This document shows positions 21,128-32,209 of a stretch of DNA of 64,000 nucleotides, in pieces. Made by a program: the position numbers and the translations under genes. The stretch lies in assembly GCA_963377175.1 (NCBI GenBank), contig CAUJNA010001724.1:728501-792500 (forward strand). The letters are read 5' to 3'. Each line of letters begins with the position of its first letter. Position 1 is the stretch's first letter. This stretch comes from Effrenium voratum. Its lineage: Eukaryota; Sar; Dinophyceae; Suessiales; Symbiodiniaceae. The notes beneath the pieces were generated by a model. It was not told where the DNA came from. It ran no database searches and was given only the letters and a program-made list of their open reading frames with translations.

Positions 21128-22510
21128 GACCATGAGGATGTTCACTTCTTCATCACCTTGATGATCTTTTTGGAGGCGCGTGCCTTTCCTGCAGGCTTCT
21201 TCTGGGATAAGCATGCATACTTCTTGGACTTGGCAGACTTGGTCTGCGCCACATCCTTGAGGTAGGAGGCTTGCCCAAGCAAGAGGGCATCATTGTGTGG
21301 CTTTGGGGATGAGCTTGTGGCGAAGCTCCTTCATTTCATTGCATGATGCGGCGTAGTGGCGGACTCAGCTGAGCACCTGCTCGCAGATGTTGCAGCTGAC
21401 CTTCTTGACAATCTTGCCGAGAGAATGCTTATAGCCCCAGATGCAGATATCAAACGGCACAAAGGAATAACCTCACTAAATACAGGCATCGCGCGGAAGC
21501 AACATAGGCATCAGGAGCAAGCACGATCATAGACGAAGCACATGTGGGATGAATTCAGCCAGAGAATCGCCTCGATGGCATGCAGGCTCGTGCATGACGG
21601 TCAGGGCTGGAATGCGACCAGACTTAGGGGTCGCAGTACATGCACCATCAATTCGAGCAGTTGCCGACTGTGTCCCTACTGTGCCTGGCTCGGTCGTTTC
21701 GCTTCATAGGAGGATCCTCGCAATGTGGATTCAGCTTCAGGCATCCATCACCAGCCTTTCTATTGGTGGGAGCGAAGACACTGGAAGCGCAATGGGCCTG
21801 ACACACTTTCTCATATGCATGCGAGGCACAGACGACAAGTGACCTCTGAAGAACAACTCTACCTGGTAGCGGATGTGTTTCAAGCTGAAGCACTTCTTGG
21901 AGTCGACGAAGAGGATGCCATCAGTGAGGTCGTCAGGGGACAAAACATTAAACTTCTTGCCATTCGCCCAGCGATAGTTATACCCATAGCTGGGGCGGTG
22001 GCGGTTCTGGCACTCTTTTCTGCTCGTGAAAAGGTTCCGAGGGGGCCCGCGAGATTGTAGCAACTGGCAGCCTCGAATGACACACTCGCTCAGCGGACAG
22101 CTGACCTGCGTACCGAGGACTCCTCGGAGGCAGCAGGCACCACCATGCTCGACCTGGGCTGGAACTGGTGGAAGGTGATGTATTGCAAGAGGTCAGCCAA
22201 GGCACCGCTCGTCATGGCCTGTTCCTCCCATGCGACCTCGTGGCCATTCCGCTGTTCCCACGGATGAGCTTCTCAACGTAGTTGCCCTTCACCTTATCCG
22301 CCTTGATGTAGTGCTGGCAAGCACACACTTTCCCATTCGTTTGTGGAATTTCGGAAGAACTGCCTGACATACACGGATCAAACCCCCTCAGATGCCTCGA
22401 ATGACGCATGATCGGTGTGATGACGCCAAACGTGTGCTGGCGAGTCCCTGGAGGTGAGGTGCTCTGTGGCTTCGATTGCACTAGCGACATATCATCTGGG
22501 CGAGCCATGA
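21128..22510 (-). pseudogene. Decayed, intronless transposase-like remnant
   Basis: On the minus strand successive frames give one protein-like sequence broken by shifts and stops. It starts at an ATG near 22508 and includes CQHYIKADKVKGNYVEKLI, RWANGKKFNVLSPDDL with CFSLKHIRYQVELFFRG, a zinc-finger-like CNICEQVL...HYAASC, and a lysine-rich C terminus (ARASKKIIKVMKK, stop at about 21153). No TIR element interrupts it, unlike the surrounding introns. Single-copy-like layout, zinc pair and decay suggest a mobile-element protein, but I cannot name the family. Confidence 0.45.
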
Positions 22511-22599
22511 GTGCAATTGAGGGTCACAGATCAGATGCAGAAGAGACTACGTATACAGCTGAGAGAAGCTGCAGATGTAGGGCATGGATGCTCGTAGAG

Positions 22600-22860
22600 T
22601 GACTCGACAAGAGAAAACAAAGACACCGAAAACAAACAAACATACAAAATCAAAACAAAAACAAAAACAATGCCAACACCCAAAAAAACGCGGGTCTTGA
22701 TTTAATTGTTTTGTGTTTTTGTGTTTCTTCTTTTTTCTTGTTTGTTGTTAATTGTTTGTTGTGTGTGTTTATGGTGTTTTTGTTGTGTGTTGTGTTTTTG
22801 TTTGGTCGCCCGCTTCATTTTAACATATATTCCCAAAAACAAAGCACCAACAAAGTGTAC
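22600..22860. other. AT-rich low-complexity spacer
   Basis: AACAAAAACA on one side and TTGTTTGTTGT-type runs on the other, partly inverted. No gene. Confidence 0.6.
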
Positions 22861-23040
22861 TACCACGGTTTCCCCTTCTGCTCTAGATTAACATACCCGC
22901 TCTTTTGAAGGGGTTCCATGATGTTGCCATTCACTTTCCCCGAAAGTGATGCAATCCCATTAGCAGGGAATGCCGACGCACCTGGAGTCCCGTCAATTGA
23001 TCCTGAAGTACGCAATTCCAACGGCGTGCTTTGCATGTTT

Positions 23041-23163
23041 CTAGGGGTTGATTCCCCATTCTTTTCAACCATCCTTCTTTTCAAAAACCAGCTATTTTCC
23101 CTGGGTTTCCGGAGGTTTTCTAGAAAGAAGGATCCCTGGAAAGAATGGGGAGGGTACCCCTAG
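23041..23163 (+). repeat. TIR-H family element
   Basis: CTAGGGGTTGATTCCCCATT left, AATGGGGAGGGTACCCCTAG right. Confidence 0.88.
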
Positions 23164-23179
23164 AATGTTGGTGTGCCCA

Positions 23180-23560
23180 AACAACGTTTTCAAGTCTCAA
23201 AGCGTCACGCTAGCATTGTGTGCCGAACAGTTGTGAAATGCATTCATGCACGTGGGTTGCCTTCCGAGATCCTGAGGGTTCAATCCCTAACTCAGCTATG
23301 TAAGACGGGGTGCCTTATAAGCAGGCTGCACAGGACTGGTTTGCTGGGTTGGGATACGACGACTTTGTTACCAGCTTCTTTCAGGCTTTCTAGCGGCACG
23401 CACCGGTCCTTTCCAGTCGCCGCACTCTGCCTGGCACAGAAACCAGGCATGACACGACAATGCCATGAGTCCATGTCTTACTGGATTTGGGTGTGTCTTA
23501 AATACCCCCCCCCCAAACAACCAAAAACTGGTTTTCCAAATTAGTATCCCTTTCAACCAC
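23180..23560. other. Spacer, no supportable exon
   Basis: A + frame is open over much of it but has no splice context or family. Confidence 0.3.
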
Positions 23561-24099
23561 AGGGTATCAACACACCAAAAAAAGGACAAACGCATTTGCT
23601 ACCCTCCCAGCAATCAACATGGAAGCTGACGTTCGGAGGGGAGGGGGGTTTAAAGGACCGGGACTCCCGCACGTCACGTTCCATGTGAAACGGGTGGGAG
23701 GGTAGTACTTCCCTTGTCTAACTTCACAACTCTTGGTATGGTTGCCCCTCAACCTTTGTTGTTTTTGCGGCTTCCTGCTAGTTCCACAGCGGCTGAGATG
23801 ATAGCCATGTCTACCAAGTTCTAACAATTGAGCTTGTGTTGCTTACACTGGATGAAAGCCATGGTGCCTTGAACCACAGAACCCCAAAAAGACCTTTTGA
23901 ACCTACTGGAATCCTCCTTTTGAACCCTCCCTGAAAGCTGCCCCAAAGCCCCCCAGAGCCTATCTGGGCAGAGACCCCGAATCGCTTCCAGCTGTTGGGG
24001 AAAAAAGTTGACTTTCACAATCCACAGCTTTGCAAAAAAAAACCATTGTTTTTTGCGGCCCCCTGCTAGAATTGAGCAGAACCCCAACAGGGATCCTTA

Positions 24100-24285
24100 C
24101 ATTATACACCTGAACATTGCAACTTGTAAATGCTGGTTTCCAACTCTATCTTGGTGTTGAAAAAGCCACATGTTTCAAATGGTTACGCAAAATGTATCGA
24201 TCTTTTTAACTCTATTTTGGTGTTGAAAAAGCCACATGTCTCAAATGGTGGCAACATTTGTATCTTTTAAGGAGCCCCCCCCCAA
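24100..24285 (+). repeat. Direct duplication, about 90 bp
   Basis: CAACTCTATCTTGGTGTTGAAAA...CACATG is repeated as TAACTCTATTTTGGTG...; a third relative lies at 35358-35460 with the same TCTTTTAAGGAGCCC tail. Confidence 0.75.
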
Positions 24286-24304
24286 AAAAAAGAGACCAAA
24301 CACC

Positions 24305-24372
24305 CACCAGCTCCAAGCACAGCGCAGCGACTTCGAGCCCTTCGCCTGGCCGAGGTCCGGAGCAGCTCCTGA
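24305..24372 (-). CDS. Exon candidate, frame undecided
   Basis: GC-rich island with acceptor CGGTCAG|GAG and donor GCTG|GTGG on the minus strand. More than one frame is open, one containing EGLEVAALCLEL. Confidence 0.35.
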
Positions 24373-25429
24373 CCGTTGGAACCGACCGCGCGATTTTTTC
24401 TCCCCGACCGTGGGGAAGGGCTGTGGGTAAAATGCAAAAGGACCACTGTGATACGATGAAAAGGGCTTCACCAAAACCAACCTCAAAGAAAAAGGGGAGA
24501 TTCACTTGTAGAGAAGTGGGGATGAACCCCTAGATCCCATCCCCCTGGAGTCCAAAGCAGCTACGACGACTGTTTGAGGCCTCACAAAATTCGGGATTTT
24601 GAGACACATCTAATTTTCAAATAGACAACCCTGGGAAATCACACAAAATCAATATAAACCAATCAATTGAGTTGTTCTATTCTAGTAAACTAACCGATCA
24701 AAAGGACACCGCTGGTCGCACCGAGTCGCAACTCAAAGCGTTAAACCTTGGTGTCCAGTCCTGAGTGAATGTCTCAGGCATAGCGGCCTGCATAGAGGGT
24801 GCCGCGAGCGTGGTATGCAAACCTGCCGGCACATGGGTCCAATGTGTGTCGATGTGAGGCCCCCTCTGCAAACAATTTAAATCACTTTTTGTGGGCCCAA
24901 TTCGGAAAATATTATTTCTGATTCAACCCAAAAAGTTGAAGTCCAAAGATCCAATCCAATAGCCATAAAGAATGCTGCTCGTTGCTGTTGTTATTTGTTG
25001 CTGCTTGGTACTCCTTGTTGCCGGTTGCCGGTTGCTGCTACCTGTGGCTTCTTGCCGTCGGGTAGATGCCTGTCACTGCCTGTCACTGCTTGTGGGTCCT
25101 GTATGGTCCTGTTCGACCGTAGCTGTGGCCATTGCTATTTCTGGGACAAAGGTCGGGGAGGCTGGATGTTGGTTTTGGCGGGGTCGCTGTGGGCACAAGG
25201 GATGGCTCTTGCAATCCCCGAACCTGTCCAACCGCATACGCACAACACCAATGACAAGCAATGCGGCCAACCTGGGAGACATGGCTGTCTTTTCTTAGGG
25301 GACCCCAAAATGGCTGGTATCCAACAAACAGGTACCAACTCAACAAGAGACCCACATGCAGTCATAGGCGTCCCTTTGCTAAAAACCATCTAAACCGGTG
25401 GCATCCATCAAAATTCTGGCCAAACTCAC

Positions 25430-25580
25430 CAATCAAATGGACGTCACATCGAGCTTGGCCTTTCGCGATTTCAGCTTGAACCCCATGGAATCCCAGAGCG
25501 CTGAGTTGGATTTGCTGGAAGCGCCTTGAACGTGCGATGCCAAGTTCCGGGGCGATGTGCGCAAAAACCGAGGAGGCCAC
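25430..25580 (-). CDS. Exon of an unidentified gene
   Basis: Fifty codons plus one base, from VASSVFAHIAPELGIARSRR to CDVHLI. Acceptor GGCAAG|GTG and a strong donor ATTG|GTGAGT. Balanced composition and GC-ending codons. A TIR-A element ends only 20 bp upstream of the acceptor. Function unknown. Confidence 0.68.
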
Positions 25581-25600
25581 CTTGCCTTTGTAAGCATATG

Positions 25601-25698
25601 CTAGGTCCTCCAGTAGAAAGGGTAGAACAAGGGTACCCATTTTTTTCTGTAGTCTATTTTGATAGGGGAACCGAGAAAGGGCACTACTGGGGGACCTG
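25601..25698 (+). repeat. TIR-A family element
   Basis: CTAGGTCCTCCAGTAG / TACTGGGGGACCTGG; lacks part of the interior. Confidence 0.88.
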
Positions 25699-25974
25699 GG
25701 CACAGAAACCAAGAAGGCCGCTTGCCACTGAGAACGGAAATGGGGGGTTGGTACTGAGTTCAACTGTGAGGACTAAGTCTAAGACACAATTATTGATGAA
25801 TCACATCGTGTGTGTTCGGTTTAAAGACCATACTTTGTAAGACTCAACGTCAAGTGATGAATGACAAAAGGAACTGAGGTCAAACTTTGCGAACCCAAAA
25901 AGTTGCAAACCTCGAACAAAGTGAAACACCAGGCACTTGACAGCATGGAAGCCGTCAGGAGGTCACAATCATTA

Positions 25975-26098
25975 CCTCACAACCCTTGGTATGGTTGCAA
26001 AAATATTTGGTTTTTGCAGCCCCCTACTAAAAATGAACAGAAACAATGAACGACGAAACAAAAAAACAAAAACATGCCAAGAACAGTGAAGAGTCTCT
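25975..26098 (+). repeat. Dispersed element, CCCTTGGTATGGTTGC type
   Basis: Shared with 62727-62828 (including GCCAAGAACAGTGAAG) and with fragments near 23730, 24030 and, inverted, 29700-29760. Confidence 0.6.
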
Positions 26099-26430
26099 TC
26101 CAGAGGCATCCGCTCGGATTCCAAGTTTGCGGGAGGTAGGGTATCAACCCGGAGGGAGAAATTGCATGTCGAAGGACTTCCTCTAGTTTTGCGCCTGGTT
26201 GAAATGCAAACTTTGCCTTGGTTGGCCACCCCCCCCCCCCCCCTCATCTGCAACTGCTATGGGCAAACTGCCAAAGTCGGCAGTGCAATCGGCTTTGTCA
26301 TCCCACTTGCATGGCACCTGACAGGGCGTCCCTTCAAAAAGGAAGCGTTGATTCAAGAGCCCTCCCGGAAGCGCCACAAGAGGCGATCAGGTAGTCAGTA
26401 AGCCCAGTGAACCCACAAAAGTCATCGTTA

Positions 26431-26547
26431 TACTCAGTTGTTCAGCGACCCTGGAAAAAAAAGGGAACCCTTTTTGGGGAAGACCATTTTAGTGGGGCAG
26501 CCACCAACAAAAAAAGGGGAACAAGGGAGCCACTGAACAACTGAGTA
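26431..26547. repeat. TIR element, single family
   Basis: TACTCAGTTGTTCAG at the left and CTGAACAACTGAGTA at the right are perfect complements. A lone end recurs near 37880. Confidence 0.85.
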
Positions 26548-26559
26548 CAAGTCTCCGTT

Positions 26560-27280
26560 CAGTGGGTTATTTCACCAGGCTTACGATCACCACTTACTCC
26601 GTACCAAATCAATCGCCCCTTCCAGCAGCACCTCTGGGAGAATCCCCTGCCTGCACCTCTCTCCAGGGCGCCGGTGCAACATGCCATGCAGTCGGGACAT
26701 GCATCCGTTGACGAAGAGTTACGACAAACTACGCGTAGGTGGCCTGTTGGAAAAAATCGATGGGTTTCAGCTTCCATGTGGTAAATGGAATCATCCCATC
26801 CAACCACTGGAACCCATCTATTTTGAAAAACAAAACTAACCTAACTATGAAAACATGTGGCTGTCAAGCCCAGATCCCCTGCAAAAATATGCATTTCATC
26901 TTGGTTTCTGTTGACCCCAGTCCCCACTCTTGACGCAGATGCGCGGAACCATCTTCATCACCATGACCTATGTGTACCGTGTTGTTGGCGTCTTGCGCTC
27001 ACTTGGACGGCCATCTTGGCGTCAAATACCAGGGAAGCAGCCCCTCATTTGGACACGCTGCGTGCTGTGGATGCAGCTCTGTGGTTTGGTGTGTCTTTTC
27101 TCCTGCGCTCAAACATACATGCTAAAGATGCATTCCAGACAAGTCCTGACTTATGTTCTAGCTTGCATCCGGATTCCGACGAATCGTTGATCAACATGCG
27201 CCTCATCTACTCCGCCAGGCTGAGCGAGCCAAGCCATGAGCCAGGCAAGCACAGGGCCTTGTCAAACAGCGCTGATGCTT
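26560..27280. other. Spacer with weak open frames
   Basis: A TIR-G end occurs at 26560-26640 (TTTCACCAGGCTTAC, CAATCGCCCCTTCC). Both strands have 80-140 codon openings without splice or family support. Confidence 0.35.
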
Positions 27281-27284
27281 GAGA

Positions 27285-27412
27285 TACTGTGGATGGTTGC
27301 GAAATCCAGTTCGCACCAGCTTGAAACCAATAAAAACCATTGTTGGTTGGTATTTACAGGGGAATCATCATTCCAGGGTTTCTTGGGTGGTGCAGGATTT
27401 CGTCCATCCACT
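27285..27412 (+). repeat. TIR-B family element
   Basis: TACTGTGGATGGTTGCGAAATCC ends shortened by change; right end GGATTTCGTCCATCCACTG. Confidence 0.82.
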
Positions 27413-27779
27413 GCATCAAGGCTGCCAAGTTGCGACGGCTTTCCAGCAAACCTATATACAACACACTCACCCGAGGCAAAGCAAATAGTGCAAGAAAAAA
27501 AATCACAAGCCACCAACAACACTGGAAAGGCAAGAAGCAGTAACCACATGTCGGTCTGTCTTTTTCAGTGCACCCCCTGTTGGTTGGTTTTGCCAACAGG
27601 AACACTGTCATTTTGGGGGTGTCCCGTAAAAAAGAAAAACGTCCACGTACAAAGAAGAAGCAATTGCAAGCTCTGTCCACCGATGACTCACACAGGGAAA
27701 AGCTAAGGGCACCTCACAGCGAATCCAGTCCCTTAGGCAAGTGGGTGCCTTTGTTGAGGTTGGACCGTTGGAACCCCAA

Positions 27780-27985
27780 AATTGTGGTTCTCCTTTTTGG
27801 TTTCTCTTCAAAAAACACACAATCAAAGAAGTACCCTCGGGAAAAAAAGGTACAGTTCGGCAGAATCTCCTTAAAAGCCACGCAATCAAACGAGCACCCT
27901 CGACAAAAAGAAAAGTACAGTCTGGCAGAATCTCTTTAAAATCCACAATCAAATGAGTACCCTCAAACAAAAAAGTACACTCAGC
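27780..27985. repeat. Tandem repeat of about 57 bp (3 units)
   Basis: Units around CACAATCAAAGAAGTACCCTC and AAAGTACAGT(T/C)(C/T)GGCAGAATCTC. Confidence 0.8.
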
Positions 27986-28139
27986 ACGACTCGTGGAACT
28001 CCTACATGCTGAAGCGTGATCTCGGCTCGTGGGAGCGGCGTTGGAAATGACCACGGGCTGGGGTCAAGGTGGCTGACTTACCACGACCAATCCCGTGGCA
28101 TCGATTCAGCCGAAAAGGTGGTGTTTTCTGCCATGACAA

Positions 28140-28240
28140 TTACCCTCCCACCAGCCAACGTGGGTTTGTGCACAGACCCCTGTAGAACGACAGAAAGGGC
28201 CTTTTGGCACTTCATGTTCGTTGGTGGAAGGGTAACCTTT
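28140..28240. repeat. TIR element, TACCCTCCCACCA type
   Basis: TACCCTCCCACCAGCCAACG and CGTTGGTGGAAGGGTAA are near-perfect inverted ends; related ends occur at 16081-16162 and 23600-23710. Confidence 0.7.
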
Positions 28241-28484
28241 TCGTCTTCACACCTTGCTGGAAAGAAGCAGCATCAAACAAACAGCCATGCAACCACGGGG
28301 TTTGGTGCAATGCACAGGTCCAAGATTCGAAGGCTACGAACGTGGTTGTGAAACTTCAGGATCCTCCTAAACCACAATGATAAGGAACATTGTGAAACTT
28401 TGTGTTTACCACCAAAATAAATGGTCCCCATCCCAAAACGCTTAAAAGGCCCATGAACTCAGGAAGTGAGGCCAAGGGTACCTG

Positions 28485-28590
28485 CCATTTGCTTAACCCG
28501 ACTGGGAAAAATAGAACAAATCCAGTAGTGATAGATACCCTTTAAAACCAACAGGGGAAAATAAAAACATTCATTCATTTCAGCAAATGG
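28485..28590 (+). repeat. TIR-E family element
   Basis: GCCATTTGCTTAACCC ... CAGCAAATGG. Confidence 0.82.
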
Positions 28591-28608
28591 ATGGTACAGA
28601 AACTTCAC

Positions 28609-28713
28609 CCGGGACTCCGCCGCTCGATCCGATCGAGCATCCCAAACCCACGCCTCCACCCCGAGCGCCGCTGCGCAGCGCTCTGTGGCGTTCTGCGCGT
28701 GAAAGGTCTCCTC
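28609..28713 (-). CDS. Exon of an unidentified gene
   Basis: Thirty-five codons, phase 0 at both ends, starting EETFHAQNATERCAAALG and ending DRAAESR. Acceptor GCTGCCAG|GAG, donor CCCGG|GTGAAG. GC-rich island between a TIR-E and a TIR-H element. No family recognised. Confidence 0.65.
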
Positions 28714-28733
28714 CTGGCAGCTTCTGCCAGATT

Positions 28734-28859
28734 CTAGGGGTACCTTCCCCCTTCTTTCGAGGCATCCTTCTTTCTACTAAACTTAAACCACCAAAAACCT
28801 GGGGAAACAGCTGGTTTTTGAAAAGACCGATGGTTGAAGAGAATGGGGAATCAACCCCT
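28734..28859 (+). repeat. TIR-H family element
   Basis: CTAGGGGTACCTTCCCCC ... GGGGAATCAACCCC. Confidence 0.82.
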
Positions 28860-28869
28860 TCCTGGATCG

Positions 28870-29400
28870 ATTGAAGTCAAATCCAAACTGTATGCTTTGC
28901 AAACCAGAAAGTGATGGCAAACAATGGTGGACAAAAAAACACATCTCAGGGCCTTTTTTTTAATATTTGCAGCCTCAACCCCACAATTTCTGTACGCTCC
29001 AGGCAAGTGGTTAAGCCTGTTGAAATCACCCACAAAAGCCGTGTTTTTTCCCCCTTTTTTTCCCGCTCAGTCTCGGTTCAATGGGGTTTTTAAGTACCTG
29101 GCTTACTAACCACTTCCGAAGTACGAAGCACCCGATCGCTTTGAGTAGCTCTTTCCCCCTGAGCAAAATGATCATTAAATTGAAAAGGTAAATTCATAAA
29201 CCACTGACCTTGTGCCAGGAGAACCGACCTGATGCGTGCCGGGATATACAGTTGTCCAAGTGATTCACCTTCAATCATGGATAGTTTAAGGTACAGGATC
29301 GTCTCTGAAAAGTCACTCGCTCAAGATTCTCCTGCAAGTGGAGCAAATCCTCACGATGCCACGCCATTTTGGCGTTTGAACGGCAACTCAACGGCTTCAA
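28870..29400. other. Intron-like spacer
   Basis: A partial TIR-G end lies near 29030-29110. No exon supported. Confidence 0.4.
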
Positions 29401-29404
29401 ATTC

Positions 29405-29513
29405 TTCCATTTGCTTTTTCGCCCCCTAGAAAAAAAATGAGAAACTATGTCCAGTAGTGAAATCGATTCCAACTTTAAAACCAACAGGGGAAAAAACACA
29501 ATTCAGCAAATGG
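29405..29513 (+). repeat. TIR-E family element
   Basis: TTCCATTTGCTTTTTCGCCCC ... TTCAGCAAATGGA. Confidence 0.82.
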
Positions 29514-29552
29514 ATTCTTGCAACAAAAAGCGACAGATTCGACAAGAACAAC

Positions 29553-29655
29553 TTGGCCGATCGATCCGGTAAATGCCCTGCTCCTGGCCCTCGTCGCCCA
29601 ACAGCTTCCACCGCATAGCGCAGGAGTGCGAGGTGCGGCGCCCGTCCTGCACCAC
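29553..29655 (-). CDS. Exon of an unidentified gene
   Basis: Starts VVQDGRRTSHSCAMRWKLLG and ends YRIDRP. Acceptor CGCCGAG|GTG, donor GGCCAA|GTTG, phase 0 to 1. Strong GC third-position bias. Function unknown. Confidence 0.65.
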
Positions 29656-29815
29656 CTCGGCGCGTTTTAACTCTTCCCCCCCGGAAACTGCTGAAAGGGG
29701 CGATTGTTTTTCTGTTCATTGTTGGCACGGGGCTGAAGCTTTTTGCTACATACCAAGGGTTGTAAAGACAGGCATTGTCTTTGGGGGTGTCGTTTTTGAG
29801 GCTGTTCACAGCTTC

Positions 29816-29947
29816 CTAGGGGAAACGTCCATCTCCATACTTTCCAGGGATCCGGATCTTTCTAGGAAACCTCCAAAAAACCCTGGGAAAATGGCGATCG
29901 GTTTTGAAAAGAACGATGGCTGCAAAGCATGGGGAATCAACCCCTAG
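29816..29947 (+). repeat. TIR-H family element
   Basis: CTAGGGGAAACGTCC ... GGGGAATCAACCCCTAG. Confidence 0.88.
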
Positions 29948-29948
29948 A

Positions 29949-30058
29949 AAAGGGGCGATCGGGTAAGTAAGTGGTTAGGCCTGGTCATAACCCACTTGCC
30001 ATGGTTATAAGTCTCCTAAGTAGGTGATGACCAGGCGAAGTACCCCCCTTTAAGTGGT
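29949..30058. repeat. TIR-G family element
   Basis: AGGGGCGATCGGGTAAG ... CCCCCCTTTAAG, directly abutting the TIR-H copy. Confidence 0.72.
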
Positions 30059-30111
30059 GGGCTTGTGAATCAAGATGGAGAAAGCGCCCGAAATACAAGC
30101 CCATGTAAGTC

Positions 30112-30231
30112 ACAATCAAAACCTGGTACAAAAATGGTGAACCCAGAACCATGTAAAGAAAGGCGGCCGCAGCTATTTATGGTTGGGATCGTCCTTTACT
30201 AACCTTCATCTACCCAGGTTTTGATTGTGGC
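30112..30231. repeat. TIR-I family element
   Basis: TCACAATCAAAACCTGG left and CCAGGTTTTGATTGTGG right; shares CAGCTATTTATGGTTGGGA with 31177-31290. Confidence 0.85.
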
Positions 30232-30941
30232 CCATGTGATATTCTCAACAGCCTCGGAAGCCCTTTGGATTCAATACGAGGGAGCTTCCCTGAAAGCTGC
30301 CCCAAACGTCCAAACCACTCCGGAGCATAGTTGGGCAAAGACCCCAAAGCTTTCAACTGCTGGAAAACAAATAAACAAAACGCATAACAATAATGATAGT
30401 AATATAAACAAAAAAACAGCCAAGGGCACAGTCCACCCCATTTTCTGCGGCAGGGGGAAGGACTTCCATGGGTGATCTGCCTAAAGATCCCGACGCGGCG
30501 CGAGCGCCTGAAGAAACCCAAAGATGATTTGACAAACTTACCCGTTGGACAGGAAGAAAGGCAGATCTCACTTCCATTTTGACTTCTTTCAGCCAAAGGA
30601 CTGTCCAGCTGAGCGGGTTTTGTACACCGATCAAAACCAAACTTTGAGTAACATGTCCACTAGGGAAGACTCCAATTAGTCCGTTCCACAAAAATCAATA
30701 CGGTCCCCCTGATTCCGATACATGCTTCCCAGGGCAAACTCATATTATGGTTGTGCCTTCTCAAAGGGGGACCTCCAAAAATGCTGGTGTCCCCTTGGTG
30801 TTGGGGTTTCACATGATTAGAGTTAGGCCCAGTCATAGAATGTATATATTAGTCTTTGCTTCACTTTGAGTCACTGGTAAAATCCAAAAATTATCCCAAG
30901 TCTACCCCTGAGGTGTGCTGTCTTTCTCTTTTTCATGGAAC

Positions 30942-31177
30942 CGAATCATCCGCCACGAGCGAGCGAGCCCGCGAGGTTCGGGGAGTTCCGGATCCCCTGC
31001 CTGGCCGCGCTTGTCCTTCTGCAGCGAGGGCTGGAAGCCTTGGCGTTGCTCACAGAACCCCAGCAGGCGCTGCAGCTCGAAGCTGTCGAAGAGCCCTGCA
31101 CACCGGCGACTGCCGGCCGCCCGCGCGCGCGCGAGTCGAGCTTCGATTTCGGGGTCCAAAGCCACCAGAGTCACTTG
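30942..31177 (-). CDS. Exon of an unidentified gene
   Basis: About 78 codons, beginning QVTLVALDPEIEARLARARA, then CAGLFDSFELQRLLGFCEQR. Helical, GC-rich codons. Acceptor TTTTGAG|CAA (GAGCAAG|TG is an alternative), donor ATTCG|GTTCC. No known family; perhaps an intracellular helical domain. Confidence 0.62.
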
Positions 31178-31290
31178 CTCAAAACCCACTATCAGAATGG
31201 TCGACCCAGAACCATGCTTCAAGAATTAAGAAGGCAGCAGCTATTTATGGTTGGGAGTGTCTTTTACTAACCTTCACTTGCCCGGGCTTT
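31178..31290. repeat. TIR-I family element flanked by an 8-bp direct repeat
   Basis: Relative of 30112. TCACTTGC occurs at both edges (31171-31178 and 31284-31291), suggesting a target duplication. Confidence 0.68.
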
Positions 31291-31292
31291 GA

Positions 31293-31485
31293 GAAATGTC
31301 TCACGGTCTTGGTGGTCTTTGGTGCACTTGGTTGTGTGCTCAAATTCATGTGGCGTAGAAACATGTAGCATGCATTTAGGCCTTCTTTCGCGTCTCAACG
31401 AAACTGGCAGGACGACCATCGGGCGCCTTTCTACAATTTGTCCGATCTTCGATCTTCTCAACGCATACTTACTACATGCCAGCAC
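31293..31485 (-). CDS. Exon candidate, unidentified
   Basis: Open minus frame including RRSKIGQIVERRPMVVLP. If the adjacent TIR-I element is removed, reading can continue in frame into the 30942-31177 exon. + strand is also open. Confidence 0.35.
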
Positions 31486-31648
31486 TTTTCAAGGAACCCG
31501 ACATTCGTGGTGTGTTGCTTCAATTCAGCTTCTTCCATTTGTTTCAGTCCCTTGGAAACAAATGAGAACATTGAAAAGAAACAAACATCATCTTCCAGGA
31601 TCCCTCAGTCAGGTTCCATGTTAATGAACGGGAGGGTATTCTTTTCAG

Positions 31649-31750
31649 CCATTTGCTTAAGCCCCCTGCAACAAATACAACCGTTTCCAGTAGTGTCGGA
31701 TTCCATTTAAAACCAAAAGGGTACAATAAACAATATTCTCAAGCAAATGG
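31649..31750 (+). repeat. TIR-E family element
   Basis: CCATTTGCTTAAGCCCCC ... CTCAAGCAAATGG. Confidence 0.88.
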
Positions 31751-31774
31751 AAGATTTCAGCCAATGGAAGGCTT

Positions 31775-31868
31775 CTAGGCCCTCCAAGTAGAGAGGTTAG
31801 AAAACGGGTTCGGAGCCCTCCCAACCCACAAAGGGGTGAGAGGTCGGGCACCTAGCTGGGGGGCCTAG
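31775..31868 (+). repeat. TIR-A family element
   Basis: CTAGGCCCTCCAAGTAG ... AGCTGGGGGGCCTAG; lacks the TGTAGTCTATTTTAG core. Confidence 0.8.
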
Positions 31869-32101
31869 TACCTATCCACTCATAGCTACCTATTTCTCCA
31901 TCAATCACACCAATGGATCTCACCAGCAAGTCATTGGTCACTGGTAAAATGTAAGATGCATCCTAAGTCTAACCCAGAAATGGTTTAGTGGCCTGTTTGG
32001 GTTGAGTTGCAAGGGGCCCCGGATAATTCTTCCAAAAAAGGAAGGACACCGGTGAAAACCCACTGGAAGATTTCAGCCAATAGGTTTCCTTCGAGCGGAA
32101 C

Positions 32102-32154
32102 CTCTGGGATCGATTGTTCGACTCCCCGCCTTCCACGAGGTAGACCTCCAGCTC
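32102..32154 (-). CDS. Small exon of an unidentified gene
   Basis: Seventeen codons plus two bases, ELEVYLVEGGESNNRSQ. Acceptor TCGGCGCAG|GAG, donor CCAGAG|GTTCC. Confidence 0.58.
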
Positions 32155-32209
32155 CTGCGCCGAAACACCGAAGCGAAGCGAGCGCCAGGTGTCTTACAAT
32201 GTTAACCAC

